From assembly GCA_045655865.1 (NCBI GenBank), contig JAZOQB010000040.1, forward strand, positions 1 to 46,011: a DNA stretch of 46,011 nucleotides, in the 5' to 3' direction. This document shows, one piece after another, positions 1 to 7,869 of the stretch. Made by a program: the position numbers and the translations under genes. The notes beneath the pieces were generated by a model. That model saw only the letters and a list, made by a program, of their open reading frames with translations, was not told the DNA's origin and did no database searches. Each line of letters opens with the position of its first letter. The stretch's first letter is position 1. This DNA is from RGIG5579 sp045655865. GTDB lineage: Bacteria > Bacillota > Clostridia > Oscillospirales > SIG627.

Positions 1-141
1 CGGGAAAACATTCTTGAAATGTGTTACCGTGAAAAAGGCGGAATTTACGAAAACTACGATTCCATCACCGGAAAAGGTCTTTACTGCGACCATTTCAGTT
101 GGAGCTGCGTGTTTCTCATGGAGTTTATACTGAATTTTTAA
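1..141 (+). CDS. C-terminal end of a six-hairpin glycosidase-like protein (partial)
   Basis: An open frame runs from base 1 to a TAA at 139-141 and encodes the last 46 residues of a protein whose start lies outside the window. The tail contains a Gly-Gly-x-Tyr-Glu-Asn-Tyr-Asp segment, then Gly-Lys-Gly and His-Phe-Ser-Trp-Ser. This resembles the C-terminal end of (alpha/alpha)6 glycosidases of the MGH1/GH63/trehalase-like group, where a GxG then FxW(T/S) motif closes the barrel. The family assignment is by motif only and the substrate cannot be inferred. Confidence 0.55.
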   Translation, partial: RENILEMCYREKGGIYENYDSITGKGLYCDHFSWSCVFLMEFILNF

Positions 142-230
142 AAAACATTGCGAACCGATCGCGTCTTGGTCATTGCTGCAAATCGACAAGCTTTGTTTCT
201 TGAAAAATGAAAAAGCACAAAGAAATAACA

Positions 231-266
231 AGAAAAAACGAAAAGGTTCTGCGGAACCTTGTCGTT
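231..266 (-). terminator. Terminator of tRNA-Ser
   Basis: On the minus strand an AAGGTTC / GAACCTT hairpin, extended by weaker pairing, is followed by a T-rich run. It lies immediately 3' of the tRNA-Ser gene and would end its transcript. Confidence 0.8.
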
Positions 267-268
267 TT

Positions 269-357
269 TGGCGGAGACGGTGGGATTCGAACCCACGTCC
301 CTCAGGGGGCATCATGATTTCGAGTCATGTCCGTTATGACCACTTCGATACGTCTCC
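269..357 (-). tRNA. tRNA-Ser (anticodon CGA), CCA encoded
   Basis: On the minus strand the acceptor arms GGAGACG (357-351) and CGTCTCC (279-273) pair perfectly. They are followed by discriminator G and an encoded CCA (271-269). The T-loop GGTTCGAATCC is present. The anticodon arm has stem ATGA/TCAT around loop CTCGAAA, giving anticodon CGA (Ser, UCG codons). The long variable arm between anticodon and T arms is typical of tRNA-Ser. Total length is 89 nt with CCA. Confidence 0.95.
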
Positions 358-401
358 ATATTCAATTGCGATGGCAAAAGCTCGCAGTTAGAACAGGATT
401 T

Positions 402-430
402 AGTTTATCACAAAGGAAAAGTTCTGTCAA
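402..430 (-). promoter_or_regulatory. Promoter of tRNA-Ser
   Basis: Minus-strand TTGACA (430-425), 17-nt spacer and TAAACT (407-402) lie about 45 bp upstream of the tRNA 5' end. The -35 box overlaps the stop codon of the upstream transporter gene, so the tRNA has its own promoter. Confidence 0.75.
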
Positions 431-1848
431 ACTTTTTTCTGCGATCGTTCTCCCTTTTTTTGAAAATATTCCCGAACCAGTCGAAAAACCACGCCGGAGA
501 GCGCAAAAAGCGAAATAAAATTAGGAACGGCCATCAGTCCGTTGAAAGTATCGGAAATACCCCAAACCGTTTCCACGGAAAGACAAGCTCCCAGGGCGCT
601 TAAAATCACAAAAAGAATTTGGTAGAAGATCCGAGCCCTTTTGCCAAAAAGGAACTCCATGCAACGAGCGCCGTAAAGGGACCAGCCCAGAAGGGTGGAA
701 AAAGCGAATAAAATCAAAGAAAGTCCTACGGAAAGAACAGCAAAAGTCGACCCGAAACAGGTGGCAAAAGCGGAGGTAATCAGACCTGCATCCGGTGCGG
801 CGGTAGATAAAATCTCTTTTGTGGGAAGGGCCACCAGAATACTCAAAGCCGTCAGCGTACATATCACGATAGTGTCAGCAAACACCTCAAAGATTCCATA
901 AAAGCCCTGACGCACGGGAGAGTCGGTGTCTGCGGCAGCATGAGCGATGGCGGCAGAACCAAGTCCGGCTTCGTTGGAAAACGCACTGCGTTTCAAACCC
1001 CATTCCATAGCTTTTCCCATGGTGATTCCCGCTCCAGCCCCAAAAACCGCTTGGGGGGCGAAAGCCGCCGTCACAATGTCTCGCAAAACGCCGGGCAAAG
1101 AAGAAATGCGAGACCCGATCACCGCCAATGTCGACAGAATAAAAAACAAACTCATGGCCGGAACGAGAATTTCCGTAACTTTTCCAATGCGTCGGATCCC
1201 TCCCAGTAGCGCCAAAGAAAGAAACAGGGCGATGCAAATTCCCGCGCCAAGGCGAAGCCGAGCATCTTCCTGCGGGCCCAAGGGGAAAACCAGCTCTGCC
1301 ATTCTACTTACGCTTCCGGCAATGCTATTGGCCTGAGAAAGATTTCCCATTCCAAACGAAGCCAGCACCGCAAAAGAAGCAAAAAGTACCGCCAGAGGCT
1401 TCCATTTCTTCCCCATTCCCCCAAGAATGGTGTACATTGGTCCGCCCACCCACTCTCCCTGAGCATTTCGGCGGCGGTAAACAATGGCAAGAGTTACCTC
1501 GGCAAATTTTATGATCATACCAAAAAAAGCTGCCACCCAAAGCCAAAAAACCGCGCCCGATCCTCCCAGAGCGATGGCCTGGCAGGTGCCAACGATGCTC
1601 CCCGTCCCCACCGTAGAAGCCAATGCCGTGGTCAGCGCCTGAAAGGGCGTCACAGAACCCTCGGACGCTTTTTTCTTTTCAAATATTTTTCCAACAGTTT
1701 CTTTCATGGCGTGGCCAAAGTGAAAAAATTGTACCCCATGGGTGCGGAACGTAAAAAACAACCCACCCAAAAACACGCAGGGCAAAAGAAGATATTGCCA
1801 CACAAAATGATTCAATGGGCCTGTAAAAAATTTCAAAACCTCTTCCAT
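427..1848 (-). CDS. Alanine/glycine:cation symporter (AGCS family)
   Basis: Predicted Na+ (or H+)-coupled uptake carrier for alanine or glycine in the cytoplasmic membrane. The 473-residue protein has about ten hydrophobic segments. It carries family features: an early Gly-rich stretch with Thr-Gly-Ser-Ile-Val-Gly, a conserved Gly-Gly-Pro-Met-Tyr after the Arg-rich loop, and the segment SNEAGLGSAAIAHAAADTD that is characteristic of AlsT/DagA transporters. Length matches the family (about 450-490). The ATG at 1848 is preferred over an in-frame ATG at 1878 because GGGGG sits 5 nt before it. It is divergent from an Lrp/AsnC regulator, a common arrangement when the regulator senses the transported amino acid. 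Substrate is inferred from family. Confidence 0.92.
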   Translation of the reverse strand: MEEVLKFFTGPLNHFVWQYLLLPCVFLGGLFFTFRTHGVQFFHFGHAMKETVGKIFEKKKASEGSVTPFQALTTALASTVGTGSIVGTCQAIALGGSGAVFWLWVAAFFGMIIKFAEVTLAIVYRRRNAQGEWVGGPMYTILGGMGKKWKPLAVLFASFAVLASFGMGNLSQANSIAGSVSRMAELVFPLGPQEDARLRLGAGICIALFLSLALLGGIRRIGKVTEILVPAMSLFFILSTLAVIGSRISSLPGVLRDIVTAAFAPQAVFGAGAGITMGKAMEWGLKRSAFSNEAGLGSAAIAHAAADTDSPVRQGFYGIFEVFADTIVICTLTALSILVALPTKEILSTAAPDAGLITSAFATCFGSTFAVLSVGLSLILFAFSTLLGWSLYGARCMEFLFGKRARIFYQILFVILSALGACLSVETVWGISDTFNGLMAVPNFISLFALSGVVFRLVREYFQKKGERSQKKV

Positions 1849-2001
1849 GGATACCCCCGAAAACAAGATGCAAATCATTCTATGCTTTCTTTCTTCCGCC
1901 TATTCTTTTTTTCAAATTTATTAAGAAAATGAAAAAAATTTCGACCTTCCTGTAATTTTTTCTGTTTTTAAGTTTTTTCTTCGAATTTTTTCGACTTCAA
2001 C

Positions 2002-2031
2002 TTGACGAATTTTTTCTTGTTATGATATACT
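2002..2031 (+). promoter_or_regulatory. Promoter of the Lrp/AsnC regulator gene
   Basis: TTGACG (2002-2007), an 18-nt spacer and TATACT (2026-2031) lie 39 bp before the regulator start. The 221-bp divergent region (1849-2069) also holds repeated T-tract plus TTCGAC/TTCGAA blocks around 1935-2010. These could be Lrp-type binding sites, but no clean palindrome is visible. I see no convincing leftward promoter for the symporter. Confidence 0.6.
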
Positions 2032-2069
2032 GTCAGTAAGAAAAATGGGAAAAATGGAAGGATACTACC

Positions 2070-2531
2070 ATGCAAAATTTTGATGATATTGACATCCAGA
2101 TTCTCACCCGTTTAAAGGACAATGCCAGAATCAAAGCTTCCCAGATCAGCGAAGAGGTCGGTCTCTCGGTATCTTCCGTAACCGAGCGGATCCGAAAATT
2201 GGAGAAAAGCGGAATCATCCAAGGCTACACAGTCGTTTTGAATCAAAAAAAGATCGGAAATGATGTGATCGTGTGGATGGAAGTCTCGCTGGAACACCAA
2301 AAATATTATGATTCCTTTTCGCAGATGATCGATCAGACCCCGTGCATCGTGTCTTGCTATTACATCTCCGGAGATTTTGACTTCATGCTCAAAATTTTGG
2401 CATCGGCAGAACAGCTGGAAGAGATCCACCGCATGATCAAAAGTTTTCCCGGTGTCTCCGGGACAAAGACCAATGTAGTATTAAAATCCCTAAAATCCGA
2501 CTCAGCCCTCCTGCCGGAGGTTACAAAATAG
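2070..2531 (+). CDS. Lrp/AsnC family transcriptional regulator
   Basis: A 153-residue DNA-binding regulator. The N-terminal helix-turn-helix (about residues 5-60, with the AsnC-type sequence Asp-x-x-Ile-Leu-x-x-Leu-x-x-Asn-Ala-Arg and Ser-Val-Thr-Glu-Arg-Ile-Arg) is followed by a RAM/AsnC effector domain (about 70-145, with Gly-Asp-Phe-Asp-Phe-Met-Leu-Lys). Length is standard. GGAAGGAT precedes the ATG. It lies head-to-head with the alanine/glycine symporter, so it probably controls that gene and itself in response to an amino acid. The effector is inferred from context only. Confidence 0.93.
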   Translation: MQNFDDIDIQILTRLKDNARIKASQISEEVGLSVSSVTERIRKLEKSGIIQGYTVVLNQKKIGNDVIVWMEVSLEHQKYYDSFSQMIDQTPCIVSCYYISGDFDFMLKILASAEQLEEIHRMIKSFPGVSGTKTNVVLKSLKSDSALLPEVTK

Positions 2532-2562
2532 TTTCCAAGAAAAAAAGCCGCCACTTAAGGAC

Positions 2563-2587
2563 TGTACTCTGAAGGATCGTTTTAAGA
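2563..2587 (+). repeat. Left imperfect inverted repeat bounding the YbjQ islet
   Basis: TGTACTCTGAAGGA followed by a further 11 bases matches the reverse complement of 3440-3464 at about 20 of 25 positions, 13 of 14 in the outer core. AAGG also occurs just outside both copies. No transposase lies between the repeats. Confidence 0.5.
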
Positions 2588-2639
2588 TTACTCTTGTCTT
2601 GCTGCCAAGTCATTGGTAGGGAGATTTTTCTATCATATA

Positions 2640-2668
2640 TTGCACTTGCAACCAAAATATAATATAAT
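2640..2668 (+). promoter_or_regulatory. Promoter of the small membrane protein/YbjQ pair
   Basis: TTGCAC (2640-2645), 17-nt spacer and a perfect TATAAT (2663-2668). Transcription would start near 2675, so the first gene must begin downstream of that. This excludes the longer upstream in-frame starts. Confidence 0.8.
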
Positions 2669-2699
2669 AAAAGTAATACAATTGAATGGTGGTGCAAAG

Positions 2700-2924
2700 T
2701 TGAATTCTCATAAGAAGAAAATGATTGCTCCAATAATTATTACAGTTATTATGATACTGTATTATATTGCGTATTTTGGATTTTTGATGTCTCTGCTTGA
2801 TGGCATTTGGAAATATGTGTTAGGTGTAATACCGATTATGTTTTCGACAATTATGATTTATGTTTGTATAGAAAGAATAAATGAGATAAAGAAAGGTGAA
2901 GAAGATGATATTAGTCAATACTGA
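2700..2924 (+). CDS. Small two-TM membrane protein paired with YbjQ
   Basis: A 74-residue protein with a basic N-terminus, two hydrophobic helices (about residues 9-31 and 39-57) and a charged C-terminal tail. The TTG at 2700 is chosen because the promoter at 2640-2668 excludes earlier starts and GGTGG lies 7 nt before it; an ATG at 2724 is possible. It overlaps the downstream YbjQ gene by 20 bp, so translation is probably coupled. Similar small membrane proteins often sit beside YbjQ-family genes. Function unknown. Confidence 0.6.
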   Translation: MNSHKKKMIAPIIITVIMILYYIAYFGFLMSLLDGIWKYVLGVIPIMFSTIMIYVCIERINEIKKGEEDDISQY

Positions 2925-3219
2925 TTTTATCAGCGGCAAGGAATTGGAAACTCTCTCGTTGGTAAAGGGAAGCACGATTCAATCAAAAAACATCGGCAAA
3001 GATATAGCTCAGAGCTTTAAGACCTTGGTGGGCGGAGAACTGAAGGCTTACAATGAGATGATGAATGAAGCACGCGCTCTTGCAACAAAAAGAATGGTTG
3101 CGGAAGCGGAAGAATTAGGTGCAGATGCGGTCATTAACATCCGCTATGCATCCTCTGCCGTTATGCAGGGTGCTGCCGAAGTCATTGTGTATGGAACAGC
3201 CGTTAAGTTTATTCAATAA
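2905..3219 (+). CDS. YbjQ/UPF0145 family protein
   Basis: A 104-residue protein of the YbjQ (UPF0145, 'heavy-metal-binding') family. Visible family features are Gly-x-x-x-x-Ala-x-x-Phe-Lys-x-x-x-Gly-Gly-Glu-Leu, a central helix with Arg-x-x-Ala-x-x-Arg-Met, and the Gly-Ala-Asp-Ala-Val-Ile-Asn-Ile-Arg-Tyr strand. The start at 2905 (ATG) is preferred over the GTG at 2896 because AGGTG lies 6 nt before it. Members form pentamers; the proposed metal-binding role is weakly supported. It shares a promoter with the small membrane protein upstream. Confidence 0.85.
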   Translation: MILVNTDFISGKELETLSLVKGSTIQSKNIGKDIAQSFKTLVGGELKAYNEMMNEARALATKRMVAEAEELGADAVINIRYASSAVMQGAAEVIVYGTAVKFIQ

Positions 3220-3403
3220 TTTCCCGTTTTTGCGTATTGCGCCATCGGTTGCTATTCGTTCTGAACAGAGTTCGGTTCGGGGTTTTAGGTTCTCCTAAAG
3301 TGTGGGAAATGTGCCGTACATTTTTCCTGCTTGTTACGGTATCAGACAAAATTAAAAGAAAAATTTATTGAACAAAATAAAAGCCTTATGCAAAAGCATC
3401 AAT

Positions 3404-3443
3404 AAAAAGAGCTATGACAAAACAAACTGTCATAGCTCTTTTT
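3404..3443 (+). terminator. Strong bidirectional terminator
   Basis: A perfect 16-bp stem (AAAAAGAGCTATGACA with its complement) and an 8-nt loop, flanked by A and T runs. It ends the YbjQ transcript and probably also the leftward exopolysaccharide operon whose last gene stops at 3523. The rest of 3220-3522 carries no gene. Confidence 0.88.
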
Positions 3444-3464
3444 CAAACTGTCCTTTAGAGTACA
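3440..3464 (-). repeat. Right imperfect inverted repeat bounding the YbjQ islet
   Basis: The minus-strand reading TGTACTCTAAAGGA plus 11 bases matches the left repeat at 2563-2587. The inner edge touches the terminator stem at 3404-3443. The two repeats enclose about 900 bp with only the small membrane protein and YbjQ genes. Confidence 0.5.
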
Positions 3465-3522
3465 CCTTATATGGAGTGTCTTTATTTTTTTATAAGTGTT
3501 TCATGATTATTATCTTTTTTAC

Positions 3523-5658
3523 TTATAACATCAACTGTCCTTTAATATATCCGAAGGTTTCTTTTAGGATATAGTATGACTGTTTCAAACGCTCATTAAT
3601 TTTTATATCGCCTAAAGGAGTAAAATTTGCAGAATAAAGAGAAATTTCACCTTTTTCACCACAACCGATAGAGATATCTTTTATATTGGTATATTCCACC
3701 TTATCCGACGTAAACTCCGACATACAAATACCCAGTCTTGCATTAGCAACATTGAGTAGATACCACGCAACACGGATTTCCAACGCCCCGTCTTTATAAT
3801 AAAAATCTGCCTGGGAATTATAATTATTATTGTCGGGATGAGCATTGCCAAATCTTAAAAGACCGCTTTCGTAATACTTTGGCTCGATATATAGCTTATC
3901 ATCAGGCAAATACATTTCGTTTGAAATAAATGTATTGATCTTGATATAATTACCGGTGTTTCTTTGTAAATTTACTTTATCGGGAAAAATCTTTTTTATT
4001 ACGCCATATTTATAGCCGAACAAATCGTAATATTCATCACATAAAATACGAGTATTTTCTTTCCCATTTATTTCAATTATAAAATCGGTGTTTTGATTAA
4101 AGCTCAAACCATTTTTAGAAAAATCGCTTCCTATACCCAAGATAGAAATGGGTATATAATAAGTATCTTTATTAAAATCAAAATCCTTAGGCAACTGAGC
4201 ATAAATATGCATATAATTCGAGTCATACTGCACTTTAAGCTTTGTGTTTGGAATATAATCCGTATTCACCCAGTCGGAAAAATCGCCATCAGGATAAACA
4301 GTGGAAACATCATGGCTCATCAACCCATACCCTTGTTCCGCAGATGATAAGTTATAGGTTCTTTGGGTCGGATTTTCAGGATAAAACATTTCACAATTCC
4401 AAGTACGTTTAAACCACTCATCCTGCCACGAAAAAACCAATCCGCCGCAATAACCTTCCAAGGCAATACTTTTAGCCATTTGGGATACGTATTTTCCTTG
4501 CTCGTTTTCTGTTAGTCCCCCTTGATGATATCCGTTTACGGATAGATGAGCTACCCCTCTGGCTGTTGAAAGACCGTACTCTGCCACTAAAACGGGCATG
4601 GAATACTCTTTGCGAAGATCGCGCAAATATGCTCTATACGGATCAGAATTGCCGTTTTCGTCCTTATAATCCAAATACTCTTTTTGATGATTCATAAATT
4701 CAGGATAATAAGGATAAATATCCACCGCAGCAAATTGATTGGTAGCGTATTCGGCCCTTGAAAGTATATTTTCCGTATTGACAGAGACTTCGTCTTCCTC
4801 GGCAAAAGGTTCATTTGTATGCTCTAAAACGTCAAGAGTTTGCCAATTAAGAAACGCAATGGGTGTTTGATGCGAATAAGTTTTGGTTTCATATTCAATA
4901 AGCGTATCTCCCACTTCGCACAAAAACGCTTCAAACGGAGATGAATCTCTATCAGTATAAAGAAATTCACCCTCATATGTTGCCTCATTGGGATGAGAGG
5001 CATTGGTCTCAACAACGAATTCTGCCGGATATTCTAGACCCAATATATATCCGATAACATATTTTGAAACATTCTTTTCATAAATCGCAGGCGAAAACTC
5101 TCCGTATGTTGTGTAATCACTGTTACCGTGAACAATGTCGATCGTTTCTTTTACCGATCGTTTGAAAGCGCTAATTAAAATTTTATCACTTTCCAGAGCA
5201 TCCGTAAGTTCATACATCAAATTCTCCGGAAACCAAATTCCCTGTATGAAATAAAGCGGATTATCAGGATTGCTGGAATTATAATCATATAACGCATTAT
5301 AAAAATTCGGATTCATAACCGTAAATGCACGAACCGTATTGGCATTCATTTCACTAATCTGAGAAAACCATTTCATATAAGTTTCATAAGATACATTTGG
5401 GTTATCAAGATCGGTAGTTGCAGTAGTCAGCCCAATATTTACACCGTTAATATAAATAGGCAATCCATCATTTTTATAAAAATATCCGTTTTTTGATGCG
5501 TAAAAATGATAATTCGTTTTGCTTTGTGGAAGTTTAACGTTTTGAGGAATTATTGGGGAATTAACCGTATCAATTTTTCCGTTTTCGCTTTGGTTATTAC
5601 ACCCGAAAAGAGACAACAACAGTATCACCGAAAGGAAAACAGAGATCGCTTTCTTCAT
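3523..5658 (-). CDS. Lipoprotein clan GH-A-like glycosidase with CBM9/DOMON-like C-terminus
   Basis: A 711-residue exported lipoprotein: signal peptide with lipobox ending at Cys20, glycosidase-like TIM barrel (about 55-445), and a beta-rich module resembling CBM9/DOMON (about 455-690, opening with Asp-Gly-Asp-Phe-Ser-Asp-Trp). Likely acid/base Glu209 (Gly-Leu-Glu-Tyr) and nucleophile Glu360 (Val-Ala-Glu-Tyr-Gly) fit clan GH-A spacing. Trp-Gln-Asp-Glu-Trp (411-415) also resembles a beta-strand 8 active-site motif. It is a clear paralogue of the next upstream gene, 3 bp away, and the last gene of the operon. Co-transcription with a glycosyltransferase suggests it trims, transfers or releases the polymer. 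No CAZy family can be assigned by eye. Confidence 0.75.
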   Translation of the reverse strand: MKKAISVFLSVILLLSLFGCNNQSENGKIDTVNSPIIPQNVKLPQSKTNYHFYASKNGYFYKNDGLPIYINGVNIGLTTATTDLDNPNVSYETYMKWFSQISEMNANTVRAFTVMNPNFYNALYDYNSSNPDNPLYFIQGIWFPENLMYELTDALESDKILISAFKRSVKETIDIVHGNSDYTTYGEFSPAIYEKNVSKYVIGYILGLEYPAEFVVETNASHPNEATYEGEFLYTDRDSSPFEAFLCEVGDTLIEYETKTYSHQTPIAFLNWQTLDVLEHTNEPFAEEDEVSVNTENILSRAEYATNQFAAVDIYPYYPEFMNHQKEYLDYKDENGNSDPYRAYLRDLRKEYSMPVLVAEYGLSTARGVAHLSVNGYHQGGLTENEQGKYVSQMAKSIALEGYCGGLVFSWQDEWFKRTWNCEMFYPENPTQRTYNLSSAEQGYGLMSHDVSTVYPDGDFSDWVNTDYIPNTKLKVQYDSNYMHIYAQLPKDFDFNKDTYYIPISILGIGSDFSKNGLSFNQNTDFIIEINGKENTRILCDEYYDLFGYKYGVIKKIFPDKVNLQRNTGNYIKINTFISNEMYLPDDKLYIEPKYYESGLLRFGNAHPDNNNYNSQADFYYKDGALEIRVAWYLLNVANARLGICMSEFTSDKVEYTNIKDISIGCGEKGEISLYSANFTPLGDIKINERLKQSYYILKETFGYIKGQLML

Positions 5659-5661
5659 TTT

Positions 5662-7869
5662 TTACCCCTTCGAAGTAGAAAAATAATCTTTCAATTGATA
5701 ATATGCAGGCTTTAATCTCTCGTGCCAAGTGGGTATTTTCCACTCTTTATAATCAATTACCCCATCAAGCGAAATAGTAACCTGTTCATTATTGCTACGA
5801 TATGCAAATCCAACATCAAAAACGTCAAAATCTTGCGGTTTAATTACTTGTTCGTTCCAAAAATTCGAAATTTGCTGTTTTGTTGATGGATCCATTACGT
5901 TCAATAACTGCCAAGGTATACGAATTTCCAAATTACCATTATTATAGCAAAAATCTGCAAGAGAAGAATAATTATCAACCCCTGGATTGGAATTGCCAAA
6001 CTGAAGTTTTCCGGTTTCAAAAACCTTATCAGGCACAATTTCATCTGTTCCTTTTACGGTCAAATTATAGCCATAGCACATATTCATTGCTGCGAATACG
6101 CCACTGTTTTTAACATTTGCACCATTTAAAGGCTTAACATCCGTCAACATTTTCGATTCAGCAAAATAATAATTAAATGCATCATAATAAGCATCCACAT
6201 AAATGTGTGAATTATTTTTTCCATTGATATAGATCAAAAAATCTGCATCTTTATCAAACGTAATATTATCGTTATTAGATTTCGAATTCCCTTGATCCTC
6301 TATTGTGTTAATAGGAATAAATAATGTATCTGTCTCGAAATTATAATCCTTAGCATCCAACATTAGATAAACATATCGTTCATCTGTTTGATAATATAAA
6401 CTGCCCTGATCATTCTGAATTACCGGCGCTACACCATCCCAGTCGCTGACGTCGCCATCAACGTGGCATATCACATCGAATTTGCCGGGATCAAAGCTAA
6501 GCAAACCGAAACATTGCTCGGTAGTTTGAATATTCGACCAAAAAGGTCTTCTATCGGCAATATCAAACATAACATTGTTCCACGTTCTCTTAAACCATTC
6601 ATCCTGCCAGGTAAATGCTATTCCTCCTGCGTATTTAGCATCTTTAATACACTGAAACATATGCACAAGCATTTCTCCCTGTGCATTTTCATCAACCTTA
6701 CCTTGATTATATCCCATAACGCTTTCGTGTCCCATACCGCGAGAGGTTGGTATACCAAACTCCGCAACAATAATAGGTATGGTGTGCGCAAGTTTAAGGT
6801 CTTCTAAATAAGCTGAATATGTATTAATCTTTCCGTTTTCATCAACGTTTTCCAAATAATCCTCTTGATAGTTAAGACTATCAGGATAATATGGATAAAT
6901 ATGATATGATGCAAACATTCCGGGACCAAATTTTCTGCACTTTATATTTTCAACGTTAACAGAGGTTTTATCCTCATCAACGTGCGGTTCATTCGGATGA
7001 ATCAGTGGATCTGTAGTTATCCAGTTACTGAATGCCATCACAGTTTGAAACGAATATGTATCTGTTTCGTGCTTTATCATTTCGTCGCCAACACGACACA
7101 AAAAAGCTTCGAAAGGAGTCGCCGTTTGAGTATATAAATAATCGCCGTCGTAAGTTTTTTTATCAGGGTGTTGATTATTAGTGTTAATAACAAAATTCGG
7201 ATCCCATTCAATTCCCACGATCCATCCTGCAAGCCATTTTGAAACATCAGCAGTATAGGAACCGGATGCCTCACCCGGACTTTCAGGCACTTTGGCATTT
7301 CCGTGAATTACGTCTACCAACGTCAATGCATCTGCCTTAAAATCTTCGAGAATTTTTTCGTTTTCCGCGTAAACATCAGCAATTCTTTCAATGTCATCTT
7401 CATTCATCCAAACGCCTTGAAATAAGAAGAGTGGTTTTTCGGCTGATTTATTGAAATCATCCAGCGCCTGATAAAACTGTGGCGGCATAAGGGTATATAT
7501 ACGAATAGAGTTTGCATTCATATCGCTAATATATGAAAACCAACGCAAATACGTATCATATGAAATTGTGAGATCACCCGGAAAAAGCGATGGCTCTGTT
7601 GCGCCGATATTAACGCCAACAATGAAAAGTTCTTTCCAAGCCCCGTTTTCATAGATATATAAATAGTCGCCTTCTGCCTTAAAACGATAACTCATATTTG
7701 ATGTTGAATCTGTAAAATATTCATAGCTATTATTTTCGGCTGCCGGTTTTTCTTTTTTCTTTGTAAAAAATGATAAACCGTGGATGCCAAACTGTTCAAG
7801 CCAACCTAATTGTGCCATTACAAATAAAACTAAGCAGGTTGAAACAACCGAAATAATTGTTTTTTTCAT
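5662..7869 (-). CDS. Membrane-anchored clan GH-A-like glycosidase, paralogue of the lipoprotein
   Basis: A 735-residue protein with one N-terminal hydrophobic segment (about 3-22) acting as anchor or uncleaved signal. No lipobox is visible. A TIM-barrel glycosidase-like domain (about 60-450) is followed by a CBM9/DOMON-like domain (about 455-715). Candidate acid/base Glu221 (Gly-Ile-Glu-Trp-Asp) and nucleophile Glu370 (Val-Ala-Glu-Phe-Gly) are intact. The motifs Gly-Val-Asn-Ile-Gly, Val-Ile-His-Gly-Asn and Trp-Gln-Asp-Glu-Trp-Phe-Lys-Arg-Thr-Trp-Asn are shared with the neighbour. The ATG overlaps the glycosyltransferase stop by 4 bp, implying coupled translation. Probably acts on the nascent polymer outside the membrane. 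Confidence 0.75.
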   Translation of the reverse strand: MKKTIISVVSTCLVLFVMAQLGWLEQFGIHGLSFFTKKKEKPAAENNSYEYFTDSTSNMSYRFKAEGDYLYIYENGAWKELFIVGVNIGATEPSLFPGDLTISYDTYLRWFSYISDMNANSIRIYTLMPPQFYQALDDFNKSAEKPLFLFQGVWMNEDDIERIADVYAENEKILEDFKADALTLVDVIHGNAKVPESPGEASGSYTADVSKWLAGWIVGIEWDPNFVINTNNQHPDKKTYDGDYLYTQTATPFEAFLCRVGDEMIKHETDTYSFQTVMAFSNWITTDPLIHPNEPHVDEDKTSVNVENIKCRKFGPGMFASYHIYPYYPDSLNYQEDYLENVDENGKINTYSAYLEDLKLAHTIPIIVAEFGIPTSRGMGHESVMGYNQGKVDENAQGEMLVHMFQCIKDAKYAGGIAFTWQDEWFKRTWNNVMFDIADRRPFWSNIQTTEQCFGLLSFDPGKFDVICHVDGDVSDWDGVAPVIQNDQGSLYYQTDERYVYLMLDAKDYNFETDTLFIPINTIEDQGNSKSNNDNITFDKDADFLIYINGKNNSHIYVDAYYDAFNYYFAESKMLTDVKPLNGANVKNSGVFAAMNMCYGYNLTVKGTDEIVPDKVFETGKLQFGNSNPGVDNYSSLADFCYNNGNLEIRIPWQLLNVMDPSTKQQISNFWNEQVIKPQDFDVFDVGFAYRSNNEQVTISLDGVIDYKEWKIPTWHERLKPAYYQLKDYFSTSKG

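Noticed and set aside
2613..2699. Upstream extension of the small membrane protein gene
   Set aside because: A consensus promoter with TATAAT at 2663-2668 lies inside it, so the transcript starts downstream.
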